Shown here piece by piece: positions 25,703 through 35,009 of a stretch of DNA of 41,594 bases (its first letter is position 1; each line of letters begins with the position of its first letter). The position numbers and the translations under genes were made by a program. The notes under the pieces are model-generated. The model did no database searches. It was not told the DNA's origin and saw nothing but the letters and a program-made list of their open reading frames with translations. The stretch is taken from the NCBI GenBank assembly GCA_002348465.1, contig DEBI01000116.1, forward strand, positions 1-41,594, given 5' to 3'. This DNA comes from Gemmatimonadales bacterium UBA2960. Lineage in GTDB: Bacteria > Gemmatimonadota > Gemmatimonadetes > Longimicrobiales > Gaopeijiaceae.

Positions 25703-28700
25703 TTAGCGAACAACCTGACTCCAAAATCCCAACACTTCCTTTATCAACCTTCCTTGCACATCATCGAAGATCTCATCAGTCTCCGAGTTGGTAGCAGCGA
25801 CAGCGTGCGCAATGGACTCGCCAGCCCGGGAAGCGACGCGAACCAGATTAGCAACTGGAGCCAGAGCACCAACGCCAACATCTCCGAAGTTCTTGAGTTC
25901 TTCCTGTTTCCCGAGTGCTTCAAGCGATAGGGCACCGAGTAGGTCCAGGCGTGTGGCACTTTCTCCCAAAAACACTGAATCAGGCGTTGCATCAACGACT
26001 GCAGTCCAGGCACGGCTCGCACCCTCTGAGTCACCGCTGAGCCAGCGCGACAAAGCAATAAGAAAACGAGGCAATCTCTCTTCGGGAGAGTATGGGCGAC
26101 CCTGCCCAAGTCGCTCTGGCCACGTCATTGCCATGAAGAAGTGATCGTCGGCTACTTCAAACTCACCCCTCTCAAGAGCGCCCAAGCCAGCCATAACTTG
26201 AGCGTCAGAAAATAGCTGATGCGCTTCGAGCGAGTGCTCGGATGGCAAGACCTGAATATCGTGCATGATCCTAATAGACTCGTCGTATCGCCCTAACTCG
26301 TTAAGGCTCCGAACATGAAGCAGCGCGAGATCGAAATCTCTGGGGAAAATCTCAATCGCTGACTTTGACGCCCTGACCGCCTCATCCCAATTCCCAGTTG
26401 CCTGCAGGTGTTGAATTAGAGGAATCCTGAGTAAGCGCTCATCCGGATTGAGTTCCACGGCGTACCGGAAATCTCGCTCTCGACCCGCTGGGTCGTCATT
26501 CACGAGAAGTGCTCGAGTCGTGTATACCGGAGCGTAATCCGGCTCCAATCCTAGCGCGCGTAACTCGTTAGCAGCTTCAAGAGATCGGTCACGAGCAGCC
26601 AAAACTAAGGCCAGAAGGTACCTCCATCCCCAGTGGTCTGTGTTATCTGCCGCCCAAGTGAGCACGGGCAGCATCTCTCTACGAAAAGGAAACACAAAGT
26701 CTACAGTAGCTGGTGCACCCAATTCACCGAGGTCGCCTGCAGAATGAGCAATCCAGGCACGTGTTAGGGGTTCAACACTTGTCCCATCTGCCAGCGACAT
26801 CAGCGCCCTCGCTTCACCCATCCTACCAATTTCGGCATACAATAGTCCAACCTCGAGGATTTCTTGTCCCGGGAATTCACCTCTGAACCGAGCGCGAAGC
26901 TCTTCTCTCGCTTCATTCCCGTCCTCCGCCAACCAGTGCTCAGCGAACGGTATGTGCGACATAGGATCAATCTCTTCAATCCGTTCTAACGCTTTTGATG
27001 CCCCAAGAACGTCTCCTTCTACTCGAGCAGCCACCGCTAGGATATGAGATGCGGGAATCGCATAAGCGTCATAGTCGAGAGCCATGTTCGCGTATCTGGA
27101 AGCCTCCTTCCAGTCGCCCTCTGCGGCTTCCAATTTGGCAAGTTGCTGATACGAGACGGATCGGTACTGCATGCCTCGAGCGGCCCAGCCAAAAGCCTCT
27201 CGAGCGTCAAGCACCTTTCCGGCGGCTAAGTATAGGTTTCCCGCGAGAAAATTTGCCTCGGTATCATAGGCATCTAATTGAAGTGCACGGCGAGCATACA
27301 GAAGTCCCGTCGAGTTCAGGCCACGCCTGAATTCCAAGTCGGCTAGACCGAGGAGGGCTTCCCGATGCCAAGGCTCAACATCCAACACCTCCTCATAAAT
27401 CTTCCGCGCCTGTGCAAGTCTCCTCCCTTGCACAAGCTCGGATGCAGCCTCGGCATTTCTATCGGCCCAGGGTATTGAATGCACCGCCTCAGGCGGGGTC
27501 TGAAAAGAACGATCAAGTGATTCCGAATTTGGGTCACTATCGTAGTGCAGGCCAAGAGCACCAAGCGTAATTACAACATCGGCATCCTCAGGTACCTCTA
27601 GACTCCAAGAGACGGGCTCAAGCACATTGAAGTCCCTCGCATCGGTAAGAACAGTATCTCCGCCCACAGAGATCACGAGCGTGTCCACGGCAGCGACAAA
27701 AGAATGAGCGCGCACGAGCACCTCGTTTCCGGTCCGCTCCATGTAGAGAGCCCCTTCCCGGGACGCCTCCGTAAGGCCGCCGAGTCTCTCCACCGGAAAC
27801 CATGTTTCCGTCCACCTATCCGAGCTTCCCGGTGAAAAACCAACCTCAGAGATCGGGTTCACCTCGCCGTTCGGTGAATACTGAACTAGCAAGCGGCCAG
27901 CCTGAAATTCTACGTACTGGCCATCGGTATCGGTCAAAAGGTCTTCCCAGATTCCTCCATGACGAGACAGAGCCCACAGCCAGAGCTTCTGACCGGGCAT
28001 TTCCTCGTAACGCCCCCAGTGACCAAAACCATAGTCCTCATCCTTGTAGTAGCCCCCAAAAAAATCTTGGTGTTTCCCGACCACGTGGTAAGACTTGTTG
28101 CCTCCGAATTGATTCTGATCGTATGCTGGAAGAAACCGACCCTCAGGGTCTACCGGCCAGCCCTGCTCTGCGCCAGGATGCTCTAGGTATGCGTTCCCAG
28201 GTATAGAGAGGACCAGGTCATCCTTAGCGAAAGCTGCTCCGGTCATCCAATTGTAGTAGGGGTGCTCCAGTGGCGTTGGATTTTGCCACTGCGCATGCGT
28301 CTCGAAGTAAGCCCGATCTGCGGGGAGTCTGATTTCGACCCGCCAACGAGTCCGAGAGGGCAGGTCCATGGCCCCGACAAACACGCTCGCACTCCCATCA
28401 TCGTTTTCACTAAGAAGATAGTCGACCGGGTTCGCAGTAGATGGAGTGTGCCCAATCACTCCGAAGTTGAACTCAATTCCTCCAGAGGTCCATGGGCCCC
28501 TTAACGCGATGTTCCGAAATTTCATCACCTCGTTTCGGTAGATGAATTCGTGCCCAGTCGCCTTTACCCTTGCGCCCCAAACCTTTCCGCCAACTTCGGG
28601 CAAAACCCACACTTCGATCCAGTCATTCTCTAGTGTGACCACTGTCCATTCCCGTAACTCGGACGCGTGTGAGTATCCCTCGAACCTGTGATATGGATAT

Positions 28701-28882
28701 AGGCGCGGATCCTGAGTTAGCACAGGGATTGGATTTGCATCCGAATACGGATAGGTGGCAAGCATACGCCGCTCCTCGGCCACCGTGGCTCGGGTCTGTC
28801 CGGCCAATTCGGAGGCACCTGAAACGAATGATATGCACAAAAATCCCTGCAGCCCTAGAAAGACCAGAAGACGGATCAGCAT
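25703..28882 (-). CDS. Secreted DUF5107 domain protein with TPR repeats
   Basis: After a signal peptide (about residues 1-27) comes a DUF5107 region, roughly 40-410, a galactose-mutarotase-like beta-sandwich with VWVLPEVGGKVWGA, GGIEFNFGVIGHTPSTANP and HPYYNWMTGAAF. From about 480 to the end the chain is helical with tetratricopeptide-type repeats such as ARKIYEEVLDVEPWHREALL and LYARRALQLDAYDTEANFLAG. Family members are thought to act on carbohydrates, and the TPR part probably mediates assembly; the substrate is unknown. I start at the ATG 28882, which begins a clean signal peptide. An upstream ATG at 28960 would add 26 Cys-containing residues that look unlike a coding N-terminus. Confidence 0.85.
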   Translation of the reverse strand: MLIRLLVFLGLQGFLCISFVSGASELAGQTRATVAEERRMLATYPYSDANPIPVLTQDPRLYPYHRFEGYSHASELREWTVVTLENDWIEVWVLPEVGGKVWGARVKATGHEFIYRNEVMKFRNIALRGPWTSGGIEFNFGVIGHTPSTANPVDYLLSENDDGSASVFVGAMDLPSRTRWRVEIRLPADRAYFETHAQWQNPTPLEHPYYNWMTGAAFAKDDLVLSIPGNAYLEHPGAEQGWPVDPEGRFLPAYDQNQFGGNKSYHVVGKHQDFFGGYYKDEDYGFGHWGRYEEMPGQKLWLWALSRHGGIWEDLLTDTDGQYVEFQAGRLLVQYSPNGEVNPISEVGFSPGSSDRWTETWFPVERLGGLTEASREGALYMERTGNEVLVRAHSFVAAVDTLVISVGGDTVLTDARDFNVLEPVSWSLEVPEDADVVITLGALGLHYDSDPNSESLDRSFQTPPEAVHSIPWADRNAEAASELVQGRRLAQARKIYEEVLDVEPWHREALLGLADLEFRRGLNSTGLLYARRALQLDAYDTEANFLAGNLYLAAGKVLDAREAFGWAARGMQYRSVSYQQLAKLEAAEGDWKEASRYANMALDYDAYAIPASHILAVAARVEGDVLGASKALERIEEIDPMSHIPFAEHWLAEDGNEAREELRARFRGEFPGQEILEVGLLYAEIGRMGEARALMSLADGTSVEPLTRAWIAHSAGDLGELGAPATVDFVFPFRREMLPVLTWAADNTDHWGWRYLLALVLAARDRSLEAANELRALGLEPDYAPVYTTRALLVNDDPAGRERDFRYAVELNPDERLLRIPLIQHLQATGNWDEAVRASKSAIEIFPRDFDLALLHVRSLNELGRYDESIRIMHDIQVLPSEHSLEAHQLFSDAQVMAGLGALERGEFEVADDHFFMAMTWPERLGQGRPYSPEERLPRFLIALSRWLSGDSEGASRAWTAVVDATPDSVFLGESATRLDLLGALSLEALGKQEELKNFGDVGVGALAPVANLVRVASRAGESIAHAVAATNSETDEIFDDVQGRLIKEVLGFWSQVVR

Positions 28883-29069
28883 CGGCACGGTGCAAAGGTT
28901 AGGTTGTGAAGAGATCGACACGATGGGTCCGCATTGATCGCACGGCAAATTGCTATGCAAATAACAAGTGTGACACCCGACTCAAAAAAGGCTGAGTGAG
29001 GGATTACTCTTGCACATCCCTGAACTCTGACGCTATCTGCATGTCATATGACCTTCAGAGGATGCTGTC

Positions 29070-30482
29070 ATGTTCTTCCGCCAAGTTATGGATCAGGAAC
29101 TCGCTCAATACGCGTACTTGTTAGGCTGCCAACGCACCGGGGAGGCTCTAATAATCGATCCAGGGCGGGATATCGATCGATATACGGATATAGCGAAGCA
29201 GGAGGGGCTCTGCATTGTAGCTGCTACCGAAACGCATATCCACGCTGATTTCCTCTCAGGACTAAGAGAGTTCGCCGAGAATCACCAAGTCACCATCTAC
29301 CTGTCAGGAGAAGGAGGAAACGACTGCGCATACGTCTGGCCTAAGGACTCCGACTATGACATCCGTAAGCTGAAAGACAATGACGAGTTCATGATCGGAA
29401 ACATTTGCATCCGGGCATTACATACACCTGGACACACGCCGGAGCACATAAGCTTTCTAGTAACGGACACAGGTAGCGGGGCCACAGAGCCGATAGGTAT
29501 TGCCTCAGGTGATTTTGTCTTCGTAGGAGATCTCGGGCGTCCTGACCTTCTCGAAACAGCTTCCGGTGTAAGTGGCGCGCAGGATCCTTCTGCTCGTCAA
29601 CTATACAAGTCTACAGAGCGATTCTTGGCACTAGAGGACCACCTCCAAGTGTGGCCAGGGCACGGTGCAGGCAGTGCCTGTGGCAAGGCTCTCGGTGCGG
29701 TGCCGATGTCCACCGTTGGGTACGAAAGAAAATTCAATACTGCCTTGGGTTTTAAGACCGAAGAGACCTTTGTTGGATCGATTTTAGGTGGACAGCCAGC
29801 CCCTCCCCTATACTTCACCAGGATGAAGGAGTTGAATAGAGAGGGTGTGCCAATTCTCGGGACCCTACCAGCCCCGAAACTGTGTGAAATCGAGAACCTC
29901 ATTCTCCAGAGTAAGGCTGGCCATGCAGTGATCATCGATACACGACCGGATCGAAAACAATTCATGGCAGGCCATGTTGCCGGATCTCTCTACGCACCCC
30001 TAGGGATCAGTTTTGCAATGATCGTTGGGTCCTACGTTGACCCGGCGGCGGAGATCTATCTGATTCTTGATGAGGAACAAGTCAACCTTGCTGTGCGAAC
30101 TCTAGTCAGGATCGGCTACGACAATATTGTGGGCTTTACTCCTCCCTCAGAACTTTCCAGCAGTCAGTTGGCCAACCACACACTGCCACGGGTCGAGTTC
30201 TCGGATTTGGATGCCAACGTGCGTGTCGATGAATGGACGATAGTGGACGTTCGCGGAGAGTCGGAGTTTGAAACCGCCCACATCCCCGGAGCGCTAAATA
30301 TCGCGCACACTCGTCTCGCATCTCGTATCAATGAGGTCCCCAGAGGAAAACCTGTGATGACATACTGTCGATCAGGGAACCGAGCCTCAGCGGCAACAGC
30401 GCTTCTCGCGCGAGAGGGATTTGAAGTCACTCTTGTCGACGGTGCATTCCAGGACTGGGCCGGCTTACGTCAGGAAGCTTAG
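29070..30482 (+). CDS. CstB-like persulfide dioxygenase with two rhodanese-type domains
   Basis: Three domains are visible. Residues 1-245 form an ETHE1-like metallo-beta-lactamase fold with iron ligands in THIHADF (His56, His58, Asp60), HTPGHTPEH (His122), FVGDLGRPDL (Asp154) and the GHG at 198. Residues about 265-365 are a rhodanese-like domain that lacks the active Cys. Residues 375-468 form a rhodanese with YCRSGNRA (Cys433). This dioxygenase / inactive rhodanese / active rhodanese order is that of staphylococcal CstB, which oxidises persulfides to thiosulfate and sulfite. AGAGGA about seven bases upstream supports the ATG. Oxygen-dependent sulfide detoxification is the likely role. Confidence 0.92.
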   Translation: MFFRQVMDQELAQYAYLLGCQRTGEALIIDPGRDIDRYTDIAKQEGLCIVAATETHIHADFLSGLREFAENHQVTIYLSGEGGNDCAYVWPKDSDYDIRKLKDNDEFMIGNICIRALHTPGHTPEHISFLVTDTGSGATEPIGIASGDFVFVGDLGRPDLLETASGVSGAQDPSARQLYKSTERFLALEDHLQVWPGHGAGSACGKALGAVPMSTVGYERKFNTALGFKTEETFVGSILGGQPAPPLYFTRMKELNREGVPILGTLPAPKLCEIENLILQSKAGHAVIIDTRPDRKQFMAGHVAGSLYAPLGISFAMIVGSYVDPAAEIYLILDEEQVNLAVRTLVRIGYDNIVGFTPPSELSSSQLANHTLPRVEFSDLDANVRVDEWTIVDVRGESEFETAHIPGALNIAHTRLASRINEVPRGKPVMTYCRSGNRASAATALLAREGFEVTLVDGAFQDWAGLRQEA

Positions 30483-30511
30483 ACCACGGGAAGCGCTTGG
30501 CCCAAAAGGGT

Positions 30512-30811
30512 TTATAAAACTATGTCGCCACCCGGATCACGTTTCTGAAGTCTATCCAGCATCCTCTCTGCTTCAGCTTTGAGTGCTTGCTCTCTATCCA
30601 AATTACGTTTCGCCTTATCCCAGAGGGGCTCGCCTATTTCACCTAACGGAACGACAAGGACCGCACCCTCTATCGCTACGGAGCCGAGCAAATCGGCTGA
30701 CATCTCAATCAGCGACGGCAGTTCTTCGTCACCCTCCTCCACCAACACCGCTATACCATCTCCTACAGAATCGACAACCCAGACCTCGAACTCATGTTCA
30801 CTCATACACAT
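30512..30811 (-). CDS. DUF3006 family protein
   Basis: The 99-residue protein opens with VWVVDSVGDGIAVLVEEGDEELP and continues to VEGAVLVVPL-type beta-strands and a charged helix ending in LQKRDPGGD, the pattern of DUF3006. The family often sits next to MBL-fold competence-like proteins. Its start codon lies inside the end of the MBL-LTD gene (14-base overlap), with AGGAGG nine bases before the ATG at 30811; ATG 30805 is an alternative. The two are therefore translationally coupled. The function is unknown. Confidence 0.75.
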   Translation of the reverse strand: MCMSEHEFEVWVVDSVGDGIAVLVEEGDEELPSLIEMSADLLGSVAIEGAVLVVPLGEIGEPLWDKAKRNLDREQALKAEAERMLDRLQKRDPGGDIVL

Positions 30812-32093
30812 ACCTCAAAACCTCCTGTCCCCCTGCATCGAACAGCCTCGCCTCATCGCCGTTGTCATTCCAGACCGCGTTTCCGTTGTTCATAAAAAAA
30901 GAAACTCCGTCAGTCGCACCGTAACCGGTGTAAACCACAACTCTGCGGGCGCCGTCAATTTTAGAACCCGCCGGAAAGCGAAAGCATCGACTCGAGAGGT
31001 CACAGAGCTGCCACATTCCAATGTCCAAGCTGGTGGGGCTGTGATTTTCGATCACCACGTACTCAGCATTTAGATTTGAAGCATCCTGACTATTAGTACC
31101 TGCATCTACGATGAGCGTAAGAACATCCTCCATGCTGCCCGTTGTCTGATTACTAGGAAGCATCCTGGAAATCAGTTCGAGTTCACCGGACTCATCCTCG
31201 GACCCGAGTTGGTTAAGATCCCAATCTCCCATCGATTGCAACTCGACCTGATCATAGGAATCCTCCCCTAGCACTGTCTCATACCGACCGTCAGAGAAAC
31301 CCAACACGGTGACGGTACCGTCCCGATCGGTACGCAGCACCTCCTCGGCAAAGGAGCTATACGCCGCTAGTGCCTCGGGGCGGGGATGCCCATACGGGTT
31401 AGTTCCACCGACCGAAATGACTACGACTTCCGGGGAGGCTTCTTCTAAGAATGAATAGGTAAATCCATTGACTGCTCCATGATGAGGAGCCTTCAGTAAG
31501 GTCACATCCTCGACCACCCCTCTTCCTTGCCAAAATTCCAGTTCGGGTCTCTCTGAATCTCCTGAGAAGAAGGCTAGGAACTCGCCATACCGGAGGAGGA
31601 CCCCTACAGATCTATTGTTTTGCCCTTCCATCGACGGTGGCAAAGGAAGGATATCCAGAGAAATCTCATCTAGAATGAGAGTCCTCGGCACAGCCTGAAG
31701 ATACCGAACATCCAAACGCTCTATATGAGCCATAAGTTCCCTGTATGTCTCTGTCGTGTGGGGCGTGCCATTATCGACATACGTGTCTACAGGGCGAGCC
31801 GTGAGGACGTCATCCAACCCGCCTATATGATCGGCGTGCGCATGAGTTGCTATAAGAAGAGCGATCTCGCTGACGCCGAGCCTCGTCAATTGACGAAGGG
31901 GTGAAACCCGCCCCGCATCGATCATTACAACTCTGCCACTCGGCGTGCGGATCACAGTCGCGTCCCCTTGCCCTACATCGAGGAAGGTGATCACAACCGG
32001 TTTAGGAGCCTGAGGACCGGCTGTGGCCTGACCCGACACTGAGCTCATTGCGGCCAGCCATGCAACAAGAGCTAGCATGAAACGAACAGTCAT
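30798..32093 (-). CDS. Secreted MBL-fold hydrolase with C-terminal lamin-tail domain
   Basis: A signal peptide (about 1-21, ending VSGQA) precedes a ComEC/Rec2-type metallo-beta-lactamase domain: FLDVGQGDATVIRTP, a THAHADH zinc motif at 83-89, FSGDSE and the KAPHHGA histidines. From about residue 335 a lamin-tail-domain beta-sandwich follows, with EYVVIENHSPTSLDI and ending near the C-terminus. MBL-LTD proteins are thought to act on extracellular nucleic acids, but this is inference. I prefer the ATG at 32093, which begins the signal peptide, over an upstream ATG at 32168 that adds 25 residues. The stop region overlaps the DUF3006 gene. Confidence 0.85.
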   Translation of the reverse strand: MTVRFMLALVAWLAAMSSVSGQATAGPQAPKPVVITFLDVGQGDATVIRTPSGRVVMIDAGRVSPLRQLTRLGVSEIALLIATHAHADHIGGLDDVLTARPVDTYVDNGTPHTTETYRELMAHIERLDVRYLQAVPRTLILDEISLDILPLPPSMEGQNNRSVGVLLRYGEFLAFFSGDSERPELEFWQGRGVVEDVTLLKAPHHGAVNGFTYSFLEEASPEVVVISVGGTNPYGHPRPEALAAYSSFAEEVLRTDRDGTVTVLGFSDGRYETVLGEDSYDQVELQSMGDWDLNQLGSEDESGELELISRMLPSNQTTGSMEDVLTLIVDAGTNSQDASNLNAEYVVIENHSPTSLDIGMWQLCDLSSRCFRFPAGSKIDGARRVVVYTGYGATDGVSFFMNNGNAVWNDNGDEARLFDAGGQEVLRYVYE

Positions 32094-32239
32094 GATCAAC
32101 GATACCTGTAGTTCATGGCACCCACTCGAAGGAAACTTTCGTCTATTCGAGTCAAACAAACGAGTCACGCTCCTTCTAGAACTCTCCGAGCACTCTCCAC
32201 AACGTAATGCGCCGTACCTGCTGACCCGGAGTCTGGAGA

Positions 32240-32905
32240 TCAGTTCGCCGGCACCGTAACGGACATACCCCAGCCTTCATTCGAACGCAAAGGCGCTGTC
32301 GGCGTGAACTCTACCCAGCCGACTGAGAGTTTGCGAGCCATAACCGCCGCGAAGGTCCCACCCACCACGCCAAAGAAAAACGCTCCCCGACGCTGATCTC
32401 TCTCTTTCTGCTGCGCATCCAATTCGCTTTTACTAATAGGGCTCACGCAGTAGGTGTTCGATTCCTCCGCAGTGCACCCAGGCACTTTACCAAATCCAAC
32501 CACCGGCCCAATGAAATAACCAAGCGCCGCAAACACTCCACCGCCAATCACTCCACCACCAAGCGTCCACATAGCAGGGTTCCCCTTCTCCATACGTCGT
32601 TCCAAGGACACTTCTTCAAAAAGGAGTGTGCGTCGCTGTATCGGTGCTGGGTCGCATATGGGGGCCTCTCCGTGCATCTCACCGGCCCGACAAATAGGCT
32701 TACCTCGGCTCAGGAGAGTGAAGGTGTTGCCTTCCACTGACAGAACCCTACCTGCGATCGCCCCGTTTACTCGGACTGAATCTCCGGCCAATAATGCACC
32801 CGCTGCAATTCCAGGCTGACCTGAGATACCGGCAGCGGAGGAGCCGAGCATAATTAACCCTAGAACACATGCTCGCCCGCATAGGACGGTAAGGTATCGT
32901 TTCAC
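32240..32905 (-). CDS. Predicted exported or membrane protein, unknown family
   Basis: The 221-residue protein has a signal peptide to about residue 29 (GISGQ), a beta-rich N-terminal part with four cysteines and DSVRVNGAIAGRVLSVEGNT, then a Gly-rich transmembrane-like helix (WTLGGGVIGGGVFAALGYFIG) and a second (FFFGVVGGTFAAVMA). The segment between them has two more Cys. I recognise no family. The GTG start has GAGGGT six bases upstream, and those bases can pair with an upstream segment. Confidence 0.65.
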   Translation of the reverse strand: MKRYLTVLCGRACVLGLIMLGSSAAGISGQPGIAAGALLAGDSVRVNGAIAGRVLSVEGNTFTLLSRGKPICRAGEMHGEAPICDPAPIQRRTLLFEEVSLERRMEKGNPAMWTLGGGVIGGGVFAALGYFIGPVVGFGKVPGCTAEESNTYCVSPISKSELDAQQKERDQRRGAFFFGVVGGTFAAVMARKLSVGWVEFTPTAPLRSNEGWGMSVTVPAN

Positions 32906-32911
32906 TTTTTT

Positions 32912-32980
32912 ACCCTCAGGAGCATAGTTAGCGGTGCTCGCCAGATAACCACAAGCTGACTAATAACGCACCTTGAGGGT
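32912..32980 (-). promoter_or_regulatory. Possible Shine-Dalgarno-sequestering leader
   Basis: On the - strand the Shine-Dalgarno TGAGGGT (32918-32912) can pair perfectly with ACCCTCA (32980-32974). A nested stem, 32933-32937/32968-32972 (GGTGC/GCACC), would stack on it. A competing hairpin 32920-32924/32935-32939 shares bases with the nested stem. The 7-bp pairing alone could occur by chance in a region this size. Confidence 0.28.
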
Positions 32981-33070
32981 TGAGCGGAAAGCCGCATGAC
33001 CACCTGGCCACTTCCTATACACGGAGAAACCCTGCTCCCGATGTGTCCAGATTTGCCCAGTCAGCTCAGG

Positions 33071-34843
33071 TCAATTCCCAGAAACGTCCAGTGAAAAGGT
33101 CCATACTGTGGGCGCGTCGGCATCTGGCCGATCTCCCCGGGTCGCCCGCCCGCCAAGAATCGTGATGTACTGGCGCCCATCAATAGCGTAGGTCATCGGC
33201 GACCCCGTTCCACGACCGACTTCTGCTGCCCAAATTTCCTGACCCGAATTCGCATCGAGTGCAATCATACGGTCACCACTCCCCCAGAACACCAGATTCC
33301 CTCCGGTAGAGAGCGCGCCTCCGTTCTCCCCCTGCGACTCTACGCGCCAGACTTCATGATTCTCAACCGGATCCCAAGCTAGAAAGAAGGTTCTAGGTCC
33401 CTGAATCTGTGGCCGGGTCACCCCCTGTCCTCCTCTCAAGACAGTGCCGGTGTTCCAGGCGCCTTTTGTGTAGTCGAACCCCTCGGTCATTTCATAGAAG
33501 TAGTTGTTGTTCTTCGCAGGCAAGTAAACGAGACCGGTCTGACGATTGAAAGCCATCGGTGGCCAGTTATGGGCTCCAGTGGGGCCGGGGGCTAGGTAGA
33601 CACCTTGGCCAGTCTGCCCATAGCGTGCCTCAGGTGTCTCTACAGGGCGCCCCAAGTCATCGATACCGGACGCCCAGGTAACGTCATCCGCGAAGGCTTC
33701 AGCTGAGATAAATTCACCGGTCACTCTATCAATCACGTAAAAGAAGCCATTCTTAGGCGCTTGAACGATGACTTCTCTCATCTGACCTTCAATCTCAATG
33801 TCTAGAAGCATGAGCGGCTGTGTAGCCGTGTAGTCCCAGTCGTCACCTGGCGTGGTCTGGTAATGCCAGCGGTACTCCCCCGTGTCTCCGTCTAAGGCCA
33901 CAATCGAAGATAGGTACAAGTTGTCCCCCCCTCCCGGACTGCGATGATCGCGATTCCAAGGCGATCCATTGCCCGTACCTATATAGAGAAGATTTAGGTC
34001 GCCGTCGTAAGCCATCGCATCCCAAACCGTGCCTCCACCACCTATCTCCCACCATCTGCCATTCCAGGTCTCTGCGGCAAGCTCCATAGCCTGGCTCTCA
34101 AACCCGTCTTCCGGGTTACCTGGCACCGTATAGGTGCGCCAGAGTTGCTCTCCATCCTCAACGCGATAGGCCGTCACGTAGCCTCGAACGCCGTATTCGG
34201 CACCGCCATTGCCGATCACGACCTTATCCCGAAACACTCGAGGAGCACCTGTGATGCTGTAGTCCTCCCCAGCAGGCGTAGTCTGAACACTCCACACGAC
34301 ACGACCATTTTGTTTGTTTAGTGCTACTAGTCGGCCATCTAGAAGTCCGACGAAAACCTTGTCTCCATGCACGGCGACACCACGGTTCACATCTCCACAG
34401 CAAGCCCTGGGGCCACCTTCCTGCTCACCCGGGATGCCTGGATCCCAGTACCAGAGTTCCCTGCCGGTTAGCGCATCAAGAGCAAAGACCGTGCTCATCG
34501 GACCCGTTGCATACATCACACCATCAACAACGATCGGCGTCGCTTCTAGTCGAGCACCCCGACGAGGAATGTCGTAGGTCCACGCGATTCCCAGCCGGCT
34601 CACGTTCACCGTAGAAATCTGATCAAGCGGGCTATAGCGCTGCTCCCCTAGATCCCGTCCGTGGCCTCTCCATTCGTCATCGGAAGCAGGTGCGGCATCA
34701 ATGGGGGGCGCGAGTGGCACATACACTGAAGACTGGACCGCTGGATCCTGCATGCCAGACAACTCGGGCGGCAATAAATAAGAACTCACGAGCACAATAC
34801 CAGACACTACCAGCACGATCGCGTCACCGAACAAACACTTCAT
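33071..34843 (-). CDS. PQQ-dependent quinoprotein dehydrogenase, membrane-anchored, no haem domain
   Basis: This eight-bladed propeller quinoprotein of the alcohol dehydrogenase type oxidises alcohols or related substrates in the periplasm. An N-terminal hydrophobic segment (7-25) is a signal peptide or anchor. It shows the vicinal pair Cys148-Cys149 that lies over PQQ, W-docking strands such as ALDALTGRELWYW and VALDGDTGEYRWHY, and the catalytic Asp337 in DDWDYT. The residue two after the Asp is Thr339, so the lanthanide-type DYD signature is absent and Ca is expected. No cytochrome c domain follows. ATG 34843 has GGAG eight bases upstream; the preceding TTG is less likely. No pqq genes are nearby. 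Confidence 0.9.
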   Translation of the reverse strand: MKCLFGDAIVLVVSGIVLVSSYLLPPELSGMQDPAVQSSVYVPLAPPIDAAPASDDEWRGHGRDLGEQRYSPLDQISTVNVSRLGIAWTYDIPRRGARLEATPIVVDGVMYATGPMSTVFALDALTGRELWYWDPGIPGEQEGGPRACCGDVNRGVAVHGDKVFVGLLDGRLVALNKQNGRVVWSVQTTPAGEDYSITGAPRVFRDKVVIGNGGAEYGVRGYVTAYRVEDGEQLWRTYTVPGNPEDGFESQAMELAAETWNGRWWEIGGGGTVWDAMAYDGDLNLLYIGTGNGSPWNRDHRSPGGGDNLYLSSIVALDGDTGEYRWHYQTTPGDDWDYTATQPLMLLDIEIEGQMREVIVQAPKNGFFYVIDRVTGEFISAEAFADDVTWASGIDDLGRPVETPEARYGQTGQGVYLAPGPTGAHNWPPMAFNRQTGLVYLPAKNNNYFYEMTEGFDYTKGAWNTGTVLRGGQGVTRPQIQGPRTFFLAWDPVENHEVWRVESQGENGGALSTGGNLVFWGSGDRMIALDANSGQEIWAAEVGRGTGSPMTYAIDGRQYITILGGRATRGDRPDADAPTVWTFSLDVSGN

Positions 34844-35009
34844 CAATCACACTCCGAAGGGGATACCTAGGACATGATAAGCGCTCAGATCTAGCAATGC
34901 ACCGAGGCACCTTGAATAGTCGGTCCAAAACAATCAGCAATTGCGACTCATCGCTTAGGCACGCATGCTCCACTCCCACGCCTATACCTCCTGAAGCGCG
35001 ACTTCGATC

